Below are positions 52,929-64,000 of a stretch of 64,000 nt of DNA, piece by piece. A program made the translations under genes and the position numbers. The stretch lies in the NCBI RefSeq assembly GCF_964355755.1, contig NC_092679.1:11150932-11214931 (forward strand), given 5' to 3'. A model generated the notes under the pieces. It saw only the letters and a list, made by a program, of their open reading frames with translations. It did not search any database and had not been told where the DNA came from. Position 1 is the first letter of the stretch. The number at the start of each line of letters is the position of its first letter. This DNA is from Antedon mediterranea. Its lineage: Eukaryota; Echinodermata; Crinoidea; Comatulida; Antedonidae.

Positions 52929-55640
52929 ATGAAAAAGGTTAAAAAAGAATTTCCTGAAATTCTGACAGAAGATAATTCAGAATGTTTATTGACATGGATA
53001 TGGAAATCAGCAATTTGCTGTGGAAACACTGAGTTCATGCAACTTTGTCGCAAGCAATCACCATCAAACCTAGCAGTGTTTAATAGTATTTCTGGATCAA
53101 CAGTTGCAATGGAAGAGGACACAAATGGTGAAAGAACAATAAGGCACATGAACTGCTGTATATTTGTTGAGGGAAATCGCTGTGAAGTATGCACAATGTA
53201 TAGAACAACTTTAATGTCTAAAAGGTCAAGAATTAATGATCAAAAAGCAGTAGACATTAGTTCTCATGCACGAACTGGTCAGTTAAACAATGATCAGTTA
53301 AGGAAAAAGTTGATGTTGGTGTCAAATGACTAAGTTTTTCCTGACCTTAAAGAAAAAGTAAGGAAGTCATTTGAAGATGATTCTAGTCCACTGCAAGAAA
53401 CAATGTCTGAAGCTCTACAGAAACTGTGTCAGAACAATTTAAGGAAGGTTCTACACAAAGACTACTATGGGATGAACAAGTGGCTGCCAATAAATCATCT
53501 GCAACAGGTCGTCGTTGGTACCCAGCAATAATTCGTTTTTGCTTAGCGTTGCACATGAAGTCTACTGCAGCTTACCGTATTATTAGGAACTCTGGCTACT
53601 GGACCCTAAGGAACTACACACATTTTACTGATGCAAAGTCTGGTTTTAATCCTGATGTTATCCTGCGGATAAAGCATGATGTACATTTTAATGCATTACC
53701 TGATTTTAGTAAAATTGTTTCATTAAGTTTTGATGAAATGAAAATAAACGCAGGTCTTGTGTATTCTAGCAAATCGGGTAATCTTGTTGGATTCTCCAGT
53801 ATGGGATCAATGAACGAAGCCATGGACAATTTTGCAAGGGAGTTGGACTCTGACAAAAATAAACAACAAAAGGAAGCATCACACATGTTGTCTCTGATGG
53901 TTCGGGGCATGTTTATGCCTTTACATGACACATTCGCACATTTCCCCACTCACGGCTGCAAGAGTTATAATTTATATTGGATCATATGGAAAGCTGTGAC
54001 ATGGCTAGAGTATGCAGGATTCAGAGTTTGTGGTGCAAGTCCAAATCAAAAATTTTAAGGACAGCATGGAACATCTGTTTCTTCAGAAGTTGTCTTTTCA
54101 ACCAATAGTCCATATACGAAAAGGAATATCTATTTCATTTGCGACATTCCACACTTGTTAAAGACTAAAAGAAATAATCTCGAAAACTCTGGATTTAACT
54201 CAAAATCAAGAAACTTGCATGTGAGTTATACATTTTAATTTTTTTTTTTCATACCAGTTTTTACTAGTGTAAACACAATTTTCCCCCCACTTTATGCTAC
54301 AGTGGGAAGCTCTTCATTTATTTTTCTCTTTTTTTTTGCAGTTTAATCATAAAGATCTAAAGTGGAATCAGTTGCTCACCTTGGTAGAAGAAGATATTGG
54401 ATGTGGTAGTGGCCTAAGAAAACTCCACAAAATACGCCACAAGCATTTATACCTTACGCCAAGCTTACGGATGAAAGTTAAACTAGCTGTCCAGGTAATT
54501 TTAGTTTGTTTTTTTAGTTTTTAGCCATCTGAGATGCACTGCAATTTTAAATTGACTTCTTTCTTGTTGTCTAGGCAAATACATTTTTAAAAGTTGTTAT
54601 CATAGTTGAGAATCTGTTAGAATATAGAAGTGTGGATGAATCAAGATTAAAGGTACAGATTTGTTTTTCAAATTGTTATTAAAGAATTTCAGATAAATTA
54701 TCCTAATACACCTATTGAAAAAGGATCGTCAACACATAGTCAACCAAACATGAAGATCTGTTTACCCATGGAGTTATATTTTTATACCACCATGATTTAA
54801 CTGAAAAGTTCAGCCAAGATTTACACTTACCCCAGTGAATTTGGGGTATACACCTAAGTGTATCCTTGCCATTTGATTGGTTGATAAGGTATCATGTGAC
54901 ATGCATTTTTTCAATCCATCCTTGCATTCAGGTGGCATATTGAATATTTTATTCATGGAATGGGCTAGTCCATCTTTCAATGGTTACTCATGAATTCATT
55001 TTTTACTGTCTTTTAGTGGCTTGTAGATGGTTTCCTCGGCTTTCTTAATACATGGGAGAATCAGTGTTTGGAAACACCAAATACAACAGCAGCAGAAAAG
55101 AACAGGATGTGCCTGAGTCGTGAAACACTAAGAATAACAGGTTATTTTTTTTCTTTTCATTTATGTCTAGCCATAGATTGTTTGATAGGTTGCAAAAGCA
55201 CAATCTAATAAGTTCTTTATTTTTCAGTATATTAAAAAGTAAATGTTAACCAAGGATAAATCCAATGGGCTTGCGACCCCTGTCTTCTAGCCTGACACAT
55301 CAAATCCTGTAAAGTAAATGTCAATCTTAATTCCTAATAATTGTATTGTTAAAAACTATATTAAAGCAAATATTAATACAATAAATGCTTATTTGAAACT
55401 TACAAAGGAATTGCTTGCTACTGATGGTGTGGACTAAACCAAGATCCTATCGAGGAATACTTTAGCAAACAGAGAGGATGTGGAGGAAGAAATGAAAACC
55501 CAACAGTTCATCAATTCCAACATAACGCATTGACACTACAAGTTGCAGGAGCCAGAAGTGTAACTGGTTCAATCCACTCAAACACCAGGATAGTAGTACA
55601 GTTAACCCCATCGTCTTTTCCATCGTTTGTCACTCTATTC
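52929..55640 (+). pseudogene. P-superfamily (THAP9-like) transposase relic with introns
   Basis: Exon 1 (52929-54220): a Cys-pair region (CEVCTMYRTTLMSKRSR), then after a stop the RNase H-like part RFCLALHMKSTAAYRIIRNS, YWTLRNYTHFTDAKSGFNP, VSLSFDEMKINAGLVY (catalytic Asp) and GNLVGFSSMGSMNEAM, then ICDIPHLLKTKRN (second Asp). Exon 2 (54342-54494): LTLVEEDIGCGSGLRKL. Exon 3 (54575-54652). Exon 4 (55017-55140): ENQCLETPNTTAAEKNRMCL. Exon 5 (about 55395 on): NQDPIEEYFSKQRGCGGRNE then NPTVHQF (catalytic Glu region). Order and motifs match P-type transposases. Stops at 53331 and about 54056 and a frameshift near 55430 disable it. No terminal repeats were found. Confidence 0.75.
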
Positions 55641-56220
55641 AGGGAACACTATATAAGGGAGATAGCCTATTTGCTCTTCGTTCATTTCACGGGAATGTGG
55701 ACAGTTTGCCATTAAATAAATACACTTTACGTTCAATCTGCAGGGACACCCTTATTAAAGGACACTTGTTTGGGTTTCTGCGGAAAACATGCCAATGTAT
55801 CCCCTAAAGCTCTGTCTACACTATCAAACTTTATGTGACAACAAAATGTGATGTGACCATAATATATGGACATGATAATACCATACCATTACTATATTTG
55901 GGGATATCACTACCATAATTTTAGTACATCACACTTTTTTTCAAACTAGTTTTTGATAATACTGTATAATATAGTTTTAAGATAATGGTTTTGGATTTAT
56001 AAATTTTTTGCAACCATGGCCGTAGTCATGGTTTGAAATTACAAGAGATACGCGTGGCATGCGACAGTACAAGTGCAACTTAGCTTAGTTATTTACCTGG
56101 GAAAATTTGGACATTACTAACCTACTAACTCACCAATGGTAGCAATAATTGGTACATAAAGCCAACTTAGCGGGTAAATAACTAAGTCTGAACAGGCCCT
56201 TATATAACTATTTGAAAGTG
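55641..56220. repeat. MITE-like fragments with inverted motifs
   Basis: AAGCTCTGTCTACACTATCA (near 55806) looks like a MITE terminus, but no partner is seen. TAGTTATTTACC (56085) and GGTAAATAACTA (56173) form a 12-bp inverted pair about 100 bp apart, a candidate second MITE. Confidence 0.4.
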
Positions 56221-59200
56221 CTTTTAACCACAAAAAAATGAGGGAAAAATCAAGCTGTATTGTCTGCACCCACGTCATTATTAATTATTGGCAAGTCAAT
56301 GCTATGATTATGCTGGTAAACACAACAGTAATAATATACAGAGATCAAGTAAGCAATCACTTAATCCTCCGATACAAAAGCGTTTGTTCAATAAATTTAT
56401 CTCTTATCTCTCCTCCTTATGAAATTTTAAACACTGTTTTGCAATCGTAATATCATTTACAATGTTTAATATTACAAATGTCACTTTTCTATTATTTCCA
56501 ATTACCATAATCCTACAGTCAAATGTAAACGAAATGTATAATTAATTGTCACAATATCTGCTCACAACTTGATTTCTGATTGAATAATTTGTGTGTGCTT
56601 GAAATTATTAACCGTTGTATTAGGTTCTTAACAACTAGTTTTTATTATCATGAGGTCCTAAAGCAAACAAAATTGTACATTTATGCACGATGACGTCATA
56701 AAAATTAAAATATTTTTAACTCATGCTAAAGATAGTTGATTGACCTAGACAATATCAAAATCAGGGTGAAAATGGAAAACGGATAAGTGGAGATGCGCTC
56801 TATTAAATGTGATGAGCTATGACGAAAGATACAAAAATCCTAAATTTCATATTCGCGTGGCCATACGATGACGTCACAATGTCCGGTTAGCCATATTAAT
56901 GCATGATCTGATATCTAAAACACATCAACTTCCAGAATATGTAATAAAAATAATTTTTACCGTTTAGTTTAGAAACTACGATTGTTTAAAAAAAGGCAAA
57001 ATTTTGACAAATTTTTGAAGTTTTTCATCAAAAAAGCGCTCAAATTATCATATTCTATGTCCTCATATGACGTAATTTGAAGTCGAAATTGTTTAAAAGT
57101 TGGTAAAATTACTAGAAAACGCTGGAAAAACATAAATCACTCGAAAAAATGACGTTTTTAACCCTACGTGTGGACCGCGCGCGTAAAAATTTGCGCACGT
57201 GTGGGAATTTTTGACATGCTCAAAATGACATGAAACGCGTAGAAAGTTGATTAGAAATTGATTTTTCCCATACTTCGTGTTAAACATGCCATTTTTAGTG
57301 CACAAAAAGTTAGCGCACGATATAAATTAGACTTTTGCTAAGTTTCAATTTAAATTGTTATATGCTTTTCGATCTATGTTAAATACGCAAAATTCATAAA
57401 ACGCGCGTAAGTCATGTTGCGCAACTCTGACGTCATTCAAAAATAGGAAAGCACAACTTCACATGATTGCCCATATGTTGACAAAGTTATAAAATCATAA
57501 TGTTAACTTTACACGTTTTAGAGATACGCTTTGCACAAAAATGACAGAAAGAAAGAAGAACTAGAATTTAATTCGTCACTTTGACGAATTATAGGTGATC
57601 ATTTTTATCATTTTACTGAAATTAATTTTTTTTTTATCGGAAAATGTTGATGTATGCCATCCTATTATACGCTTATAGTGCTGAGTTGTGCCTATTATAT
57701 GCCATATAATATGTACAGTATATATGTATATCTATATACAGTGTAGCATAGGTGAAATTACGGGACACACATCATGTTCTAATTTTTTGGTATGATGGAA
57801 TTATCAAAATAAACTCGAAGATGACAATTTCGAAAGATAATGAATTGAGCAAATAAATATAAGAATTGGAAGAGAATTTGGCACGTAGAAGCGCTGTGCG
57901 CGCTCTTTGAAATTTGTATAACTGTGACGAAAAAGATGAAAAAACTACTTTTTAACTTCAACTGGCCATATGTTAACTTCACAACATCCGATAGGCTTGA
58001 TTTTTATATGAATTCATATCTACATTTCATCAGCTTTCATAATAAATTATAATCATCAAGGTAACCTTCAATTCCGAAGAGCTGTATGATTTTCAAATTT
58101 ATGGCGAAGGTGAAATTACACGACCTACGTTATTCAAGTTTTTACGCGTGATGATGTCATCAAAATAAAAATAGTGGCAAGTCATGAGAAAGTTAATTAA
58201 TTGAGCAATCACATACTAACATTTTAGCGAAAATCGGGTACAAAATAACAGAGATGCGTTCTATTGAATGTGATAAAATATGACGAAAAAGAAAAAAAGC
58301 TTAATTTTAAATTCAAGTGGCCATTTGATGATGTGACAACATTTTGTACGTACAATGTGTACATGTATTCATATCTACAACTCAATGGCTTCCAGAATAA
58401 GTTAAGAAAATTGGGGGTCATCGTGCATTCTGAAGAATTATTTTCATTTTAAAAATGCCTTATTTTTCACCATTTTCAACACTTTGTTGCAATTAATTTG
58501 CTCATTTTGAACCTGCTCGTATAGCGTTATTTTATATCGGAACTGACTCAAATTTGGTGAATGTACTAAAGATGGTGAGTAGAATGCGATTTGTAAAAAT
58601 AAATCGTATTTTTAAAAAAATATTTTTTTGCGCAGTAATTTTTTGAAACACGCAAATGGCTTGAAATGACACTCTATATCGGCCTACCAAACAGCAATAC
58701 TGCTGGAATCTCCAGCAAAATGCAATTTCCACGAACACAATGTGTAGTGGCCTTTCGTACCTTCTTAAGATGTACACAAGCAATCCAAACAGTCAGAAAT
58801 TTATTCTGAGCATGTTGAGAAATATATCCACAAAAAAAAATATGCTGACAGCCGGTGGTAAATTGTGCAGTTAATATTCAAAATCGGTTAAGCCATTAAA
58901 ATATCCTGAAATATCCATATCAAGGGTTTTGCAACTGAACTCTAGGCAAGGGCACAGTTTGTCTACACACTCAGATAGGCAGTTTTTTGGAGGCCCTGTG
59001 TGAAAGACCACAGAAAGACAACATGAAATTCGCATACATAACCAGACATTTAACATTTATAGTTATTGTGACCATTTAGATTACAGAAAATATAGTCATA
59101 ATTGATAATACTGAGTTTCAATTTTTTTCTAAGATGAAACTTAGGTGACATTTAGTTCTGATTTAGGAAATGCTACTTACATTAAACATGAAACTGCACA

Positions 59201-59310
59201 CATTTAGATCGCTAGAGTGCAAACAAATATATATATTTACCATTTGTTTAGCATATTATTATTTCATTTTGGCCCTCATATTGTACTAGTGTTTTTACTT
59301 TTGATTATAG
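56221..59310. other. AT-rich repeat field upstream of exon array
   Basis: GATGACGTCA(T/C) or GATGATGTCA motifs recur near 56690, 56868, 58150 and 58330, and the inverted relative of the 52.1-kb repeat lies near 57200-57560 (AAATACGCAAAATTCATAAA; GACGTCATTC). I find no convincing upstream exon of the gene that starts at 59311, though short ones may be missed. Confidence 0.45.
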
Positions 59311-62300
59311 GACAATTTGAAGTGTGCATCCCTATTGCACATGATACTATCACTAAATCTAGAAAATCTAAGCATCAACAGCAATTTTGTAAGAACTATT
59401 GAAAAAGTGAGTAAAATAATTTGCATTAACTTCAATTAGCTATTTGTTCATTGTTTCATAAAAACAAAGTAGCAATGCTTTCTATGAGTAGACACATTTT
59501 ATGTTATTTTTTCTGTTTCAAAAGGATGAAATTATACTACTTTGAAGGTAATTTAATTACTGCCATAGCTGTTTATCTTTATTAGCAAATCCTTATTAGT
59601 GGAACAATTTAAAATAAATAAGTAGGCCTAAATGTTTACTTTTATCTCAACTTTTATTCACAGATTACAAAATACAAGCAATGCGGAAAAGTACGCAAGG
59701 GTGCTAAAATGCTTATTGAAAAATTGCTGACTGTTATAGATAGAGAACAAGAGGAAATGGAAGAAAATGAGAGAGCCTTGGGTAAGTCTATAACATTAAC
59801 AACAAAACTCAACTGTACAGGTTGTGTTAAAATACTTCTATAATGGAACATTCTTACATTGGAAAGTGATAGTACTGTAAATGTAACTTTTTCTCTGAGG
59901 TTTTTGTCTCCCATTTATTCATTCGATTGCGGCACTTATTTATTTGTGTTCAGGCAGTCTATAATTTCAGTATTTGGCAAATAATAATGTTTGAAATTAA
60001 TTAGTTGTTATAATTAATTTATTAACATTTTATTGTTGTTGTTCATTAACAGATGAAGATAGAGAACAAGAGGAAATGGAAGAAAATGAGAGAGCCTGGG
60101 GTAAGTCTTCTATAACATTAAGAACAAAACTCAACTGTACAGGTTTTGTGAAAATACTTGTATAATGGAACATTCTTACATTGGAAAGTGATAGTACTGT
60201 AAATGTAACTTTTTCTCTAAGGTTTTTGTCTCCCATTTATTCATTCGATTGCAGCACTTATTTATTTGGGTTCAGGCAGTCAATAATTTCAGTATTTGGC
60301 ATGTTTGAAATTAATTAGTTATTATAATTAATTTATTAACATTTTATTGTTGTTGTTCATCAACAGATGAAGATAGAGAACAAGAGGAAATGGAAGAAAA
60401 TGAGAGCGCCTGGGGTAAGTCTATAACATTAACAACAAAACTCAACTGTACAGGTTGTGTTAAAATACTTCTATAAAAGGAACATTCTTACATTGGAAAG
60501 TGATAGTACTGTAAATGTAACTTTTTCTCTGAGGTTTTTGTCTGGCACTTATTCATTCGATTGCGGCACTTATTTATTTGGGTTCAGGCAGTCTATAATT
60601 TCAGTATTTGGCAAATAATAATGTTTGAAATTAATTAGTTGTTTTAAATAATTTATTAACATTTTATTGTTGTTGTTCATCAACAGATGAAGATAGAGAA
60701 CAAGAGGAAATGGAAGAAAATGAGAGCGCCTGGGGTAAGTCTATAACATTACCAACAAAACTCAACTGTACAGGTTGTGTTAAAATACTTCTATAATGGA
60801 ACATTCTTACATTGGAAAGCGATAGTACTGTAGATGTAACTTTTTCTCTGAGGTTTTTGTCTCCCATTTATTCATTCGATTGCGGCACTTATTTATTTGT
60901 GTTCAGGCAGTCTATAATTTCAGTATTTGGCAAATAATAATGTTTGAAATTAATTAGTTGTTATAATTAATTTATTAACATTTTATTGTTGTTCTTGATC
61001 AACAGATGAAGATAGAGAACAAGAGGAAGTGGAAGAAAATGAGAGCGCCTGGGGTAAGTCTATAACATTAACAACAAAACTCAACTGTACAGGTTGTGTT
61101 AAAATACTTCTATAATGGAACATTCTTACATTGGAAAGTGATAGTACTGTAAATGTAACTTTTTCTCTAAGGTTTTTGTCTCCCATTTATTCATTCGATT
61201 GCGGCACTTATTTATTTGTGTTCAGGCAGTCTATAATTTCAGTATTTGGCAAATAATAATGTTTGAAATTAATTAGTTGTTATAATTAATTTATTAACAT
61301 TTTATTGTTGTTGTTCATCAACAGATAAAGATAGAGAACAAGAGGAAGTGGAAGAAAATGAGAGAGCCTGGGGTAAGTCTATAACATTAACAACAAAACT
61401 CAACTGTACAGGTTGTGTTAAAATACTTCTATAAAAGGAACATTCTTACATTGGAAAGTGATAGTACTGTAAATGTAACTTTTTCTCTGAGGTTTTTGTC
61501 TGGCACTTATTCATTCGATTGCGGCACTTATTTATTTGGGTTCAGGCAGTCTATAATTTCAGTATTTGGCAAATAATAATGTTTGAAATTAATTAGTTGT
61601 TTTAAATAATTTATTAACATTTTATTGTTGTTGTTCATCAACAGATGAAGATAGAGAACAAGAGGAAATGGAAGAAAATGAGAGCGCCTGGGGTAAGTCT
61701 ATAACATTAACAACAAAACTCAACTGTACAGGTTGTGTTAAAATACTTCTATAATGGAGCATTCTTACATTGGAAAGTGATAGTACTGTAGATGTAACTT
61801 TTTCTCTGAGGTTTTTGTCTCCCACTTATTCATTCGATTGTGGCACTTATTTATTTGTGTTCAGGCAGTCTATAATTTCAGTATTTGGCAAATAATAATG
61901 CTTGGAATTAATTAGTTGTTATAATTAATTTATTAAAATTTTATTGTTGTTGTTTATCAACAGATAAAGATAGAGAACAAGAGGAAGTGGAAGAAAATGA
62001 GAGAGCCTTGGGTAAGTCTATAACATTAACAACAAAACTCAACTGTACAGGTTGTGTTAAAATACTTCTATAATGGAACATTCTTACATTGGAAAGTGAT
62101 AGTACTGTAGATGTAACTTTTTCTCTGAGGTTTTTGTCTCCCATTTATTCATTCGATTGCGGCACTTATTTATTTTCGTTCAGGCAGTCTATAATTTCAG
62201 TATTTGGCAAATAATAATGTTTGAAATTAATTAGATGTTATAATTAATTTATTAACATTTTATTGTTGTTGTTCATCAACAGATAAAGATAGAGAACAAG

Positions 62301-62825
62301 AGGAAGTGGAAGAAAATGAGAGACCCTTGGGTAAGTCTATAACATTAACAACAAAACTCAACTGTACAGGTTTTGTTAAAATACTTCTATAATAGAACAT
62401 TCTTACATTGGAAAGTGATAGTACTGTAAATGTAACTTTTTCTCTGAGGTTTTTGTCTCCCACTTATTCATTCGATTGCGGCACTTATTTATTTGTGTTC
62501 AGGCAGTCTATAATTTCAGTATTTGGCAAATAATAATGCTTGAAATTAATTAGTTGTTATAATTAATTTATTAAAATTTTATTGTTGTTGTTTATCAACA
62601 GATAAAGATAGAGAACAAGAGGAAGTGGAAGAAAATGAGAGAGCCTTGGGTAAGTCTATAACATTAACAACAAAACTCAACTGTACAGGTTGTGTTAAAA
62701 TACTTCTATAAATGAACGTTTCATCTTATATTGGAAAGTAATTTGTATATTATAGCACAATGGGAAAACATCGAAGCACGGCTGATTGTAAAATTTTTTG
62801 TCTGGCTAGGCCTAGATGAAGCATA
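59311..62825 (+). CDS. LEDGF/HRP2-type integrase-binding-domain-like gene with amplified acidic exon
   Basis: Exon a, 59311-59406 (phase 0): DNLKCASLLHMILSLNLENL then FVRTIEK. Exon b, 59664-59781: ITKYKQCGKVRKGAKMLIEK then LLTVIDREQEEMEENERAL. Nine 48-nt exons follow (60053-60100, 60367-60414, 60687-60734, 61006-61053, 61325-61372, 61645-61692, 61964-62011, 62283-62330, 62602-62649), each coding a variant of DEDREQEEMEENESAW. A possible last exon (about 62754-62825) ends with LGLDEA and a stop. Every joint is GT/AG and phase 1 after exon b. Exons a and b resemble the five-helix domain of LEDGF/HRP2 that binds partner proteins: note V-x-T-I-x-K-I and basic-aromatic-K. No PWWP exon lies in the window. 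Related TFIIS-N folds (IWS1, MED26) are alternatives. Confidence 0.6.
59725..62720. repeat. ~319-bp tandem array, each unit one 48-nt exon plus intron
   Basis: Spacing between exon starts is 314, 320, 319, 319, 320, 319, 319 and 319 bp. Introns are as conserved as exons (CATTCTTACATTGGAAAG, TTATTCATTCGATTG, TTCAGTATTTGGCA). Variants shared by the units starting at 60367 and 61325 (ATAAAAGGAAC; TCTGGCACTT) and by their next neighbours (GTAGATGTAAC) show a three-unit block was duplicated as a whole. Confidence 0.93.
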
Positions 62826-62829
62826 ATGA

Positions 62830-63401
62830 TTGTCAATATGTTCAACATAATAACTATTCATATTAGATTTATTTTCATTGAATGTCAGCTTTAAACAGTT
62901 CTATAAAGGAACTTTGTGTATTTGCATTTTATTTTTACTGTGGGTGGTTTACTATACTACTAGAGAATCGGGTTGTACAATTACCGAGCTTAATGAGGCA
63001 GAAAAAAGTAACAAACCAAGCTTAGCTTTCGAGTCAGTAAATCATAGACTTTAATAAATACTTACAGTACATTTTGTTGATTTAATTACCAAGGAGTAAA
63101 TTCAAGAAACATCAACGTATTCAAATTGTAAAAAAAGACCTGTCTTATAAATCATGAATGTATTAAACTACCATAGGTTTTTATTAAACGCCTTATCGTA
63201 AAATTCTATACTAAGACCATTTGTTCTCACCGCTTTCTTGCATGTAGGTTTGAGATAGGAAATTACAGTGGCACAACGTGCACACAAAATGGAAATACAC
63301 AATTTCATTTTCTATTGAATCCACCACTTATGACCACAACTAATTTAATTTACCCAAAAATAAAGTGTATTTGTCATTCCTGTGTCTTGTTATACTTTTA
63401 A
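62830..63401. other. Intergenic or intronic sequence
   Basis: AT-rich, no supported exon. It lies between the exon array and the zinc-finger frame and may be an intron. Confidence 0.4.
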
Positions 63402-64000
63402 ATATATTTTTCAAATACGAAAAAGTCATATAAAAAGCCATATCGCTATTGCATTTTCTGCAAAGCCTCCTTTTCAAAACTAAGAAATCATATTGAAAAT
63501 AAACATAAAATCATTGGGCGAGTAAAGGACGCAATGAACCTACCAAAAAAAGAGCGTGATGCTACATTTGAAATATTCAGAATTGAAGGTATAATGGAGT
63601 TTAATAAGAAGGCAATAAAGGAAAATCCCAAAAATCCATCTGTGCAACGAGAAAGAAAAAGAACATGCCCAGGCAAGATTGTTGTCTGCAATGTTTGCGG
63701 AATGTTCATAGATATGAAATATCAAAGACGACATGAACAAAATCACAACATGAAATCAGATGCGGCAATTACAGTGATCACAACACCAATTAGCACACTG
63801 ACGTATGTGGATGAGTTGGACACACGGTTCGTATCTGAAGTTTTATCACGTTTTAGATGTGGTACAATACGAGATAGCTGTCTAAATGACAAGCTTCTAA
63901 TTAAAGTAGGCCATGCAATGTGGCAAAGGGTTAAGAGTCGAGCGGACAAGGCGGTGGAGGTGCGGAGGCAAGTCATGACTAACATGCGAAGGTTGGCTGC
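63402..64000 (+). CDS. Zinc-finger exon of unknown gene, runs off the window
   Basis: A frame with no stop covers the last 599 nt and continues past the edge. It codes YCIFCKASFSKLRNHIENKH (C-x2-C-x9-H-x4-H), the linker LPKKERDATFEIFRIEGIME, then CNVCGMFIDMKYQRRHEQNH (C-x2-C-x11-H-x3-H) and later TRFVSEVLSRFRCGTIRDSC. Two C2H2-like fingers around a KxERxxxxxxxRxxG segment resemble the N-terminal part of a widespread uncharacterised invertebrate and fish family, sometimes linked to tyrosine-recombinase-like proteins. The acceptor is uncertain (AG at 63424-63425 is one choice). Its phase does not match the last acidic exon directly. Confidence 0.55.
   Translation, partial: MYFSNTKKSYKKPYRYCIFCKASFSKLRNHIENKHKIIGRVKDAMNLPKKERDATFEIFRIEGIMEFNKKAIKENPKNPSVQRERKRTCPGKIVVCNVCGMFIDMKYQRRHEQNHNMKSDAAITVITTPISTLTYVDELDTRFVSEVLSRFRCGTIRDSCLNDKLLIKVGHAMWQRVKSRADKAVEVRRQVMTNMRRLA

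Noticed and set aside
57779-58783. Short frames with many Phe and Tyr
   Set aside because: Chance frames in the AT-rich repeat field; composition is typical of translated AT-rich DNA.
59217-59402. 61-residue frame overlapping exon a in another frame
   Set aside because: It ends just before the splice donor and does not join the next exon in phase, whereas the phase-0 reading does.
59654-62463. Seven to eight antisense frames of about 67 residues starting MGDKNLREK in each 319-bp unit
   Set aside because: They recur only because the repeat recurs. They read across intron and exon in reverse, lack coding character, and change with unit variants.

Overview
The window looks like nuclear DNA of a marine invertebrate, most likely an echinoderm (inference from style, not proof). 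It is AT-rich and intron-bearing, and the palindrome TAGGCCTA recurs throughout. The transposable-element (TE) mix is typical of such genomes: Ty3/gypsy, BEL/Pao, Penelope-like, LINE, DIRS-like gag, hAT, P-superfamily, a Chapaev-like element with a RAG1-type zinc-finger protein, a TTAA element and MITEs. There is no bacterial-style gene organisation and I saw no RNA genes.

Layout. 0.6-6.75 kb: a decayed Ty3/gypsy element (+), split by a Penelope-like element (-) that left an 18-bp target duplication, with its 3' LTR split by a 2.5-kb CAGGG-ended element. 6.75-12.1 kb: relics of a cut-and-paste transposase with a CxxC-containing RNase H-like core, then the 5' end of a transposon encoding a RAG1-like RING finger. 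12.1-13.7 kb: second gypsy fragment with a 120-bp minisatellite. 14.0-15.0 kb: two unrecognised exons and a 27-residue acidic coding repeat. 15.5-18.3 kb: BEL/Pao 3' half with a long LTR holding a MITE. 18.3-21.3 kb: transposase relic, 5'-truncated LINE and a tandem array. 21.9-32.0 kb: a gypsy element (-) split by a 5.2-kb transposon with CACAGCTG termini and a 4-bp ATTA duplication; its gag/protease end lies inverted. 32-37.3 kb: BEL fragment, LINE tail, further gypsy element. 39.3-42.9 kb: LINE split by an insertion holding hAT sequence. 43-49.5 kb: two pseudogenes of large uncharacterised gene families, the second with introns and two nested transposons. 50.4-51.0 kb: DIRS-like gag. 52.9-55.6 kb: intron-containing P-superfamily transposase relic.

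The best candidate for a living host gene starts at 59.3 kb. Two exons, in phase, encode a segment resembling the integrase-binding domain of LEDGF/HRP2 (a TFIIS-N-like fold). They run straight into ten copies of a 16-residue acidic unit; nine copies are separate 48-nt exons, each inside a ~319-bp tandem repeat that carries its own splice sites. At the window edge (63.4 kb) an open exon with two C2H2 zinc fingers begins another gene or a later part of this one.

Most coding sequence here belongs to mobile elements that have inserted into one another. The order of insertion can be read from target duplications and interrupted reading frames. All family names rest on reading motifs by eye; no database was searched.
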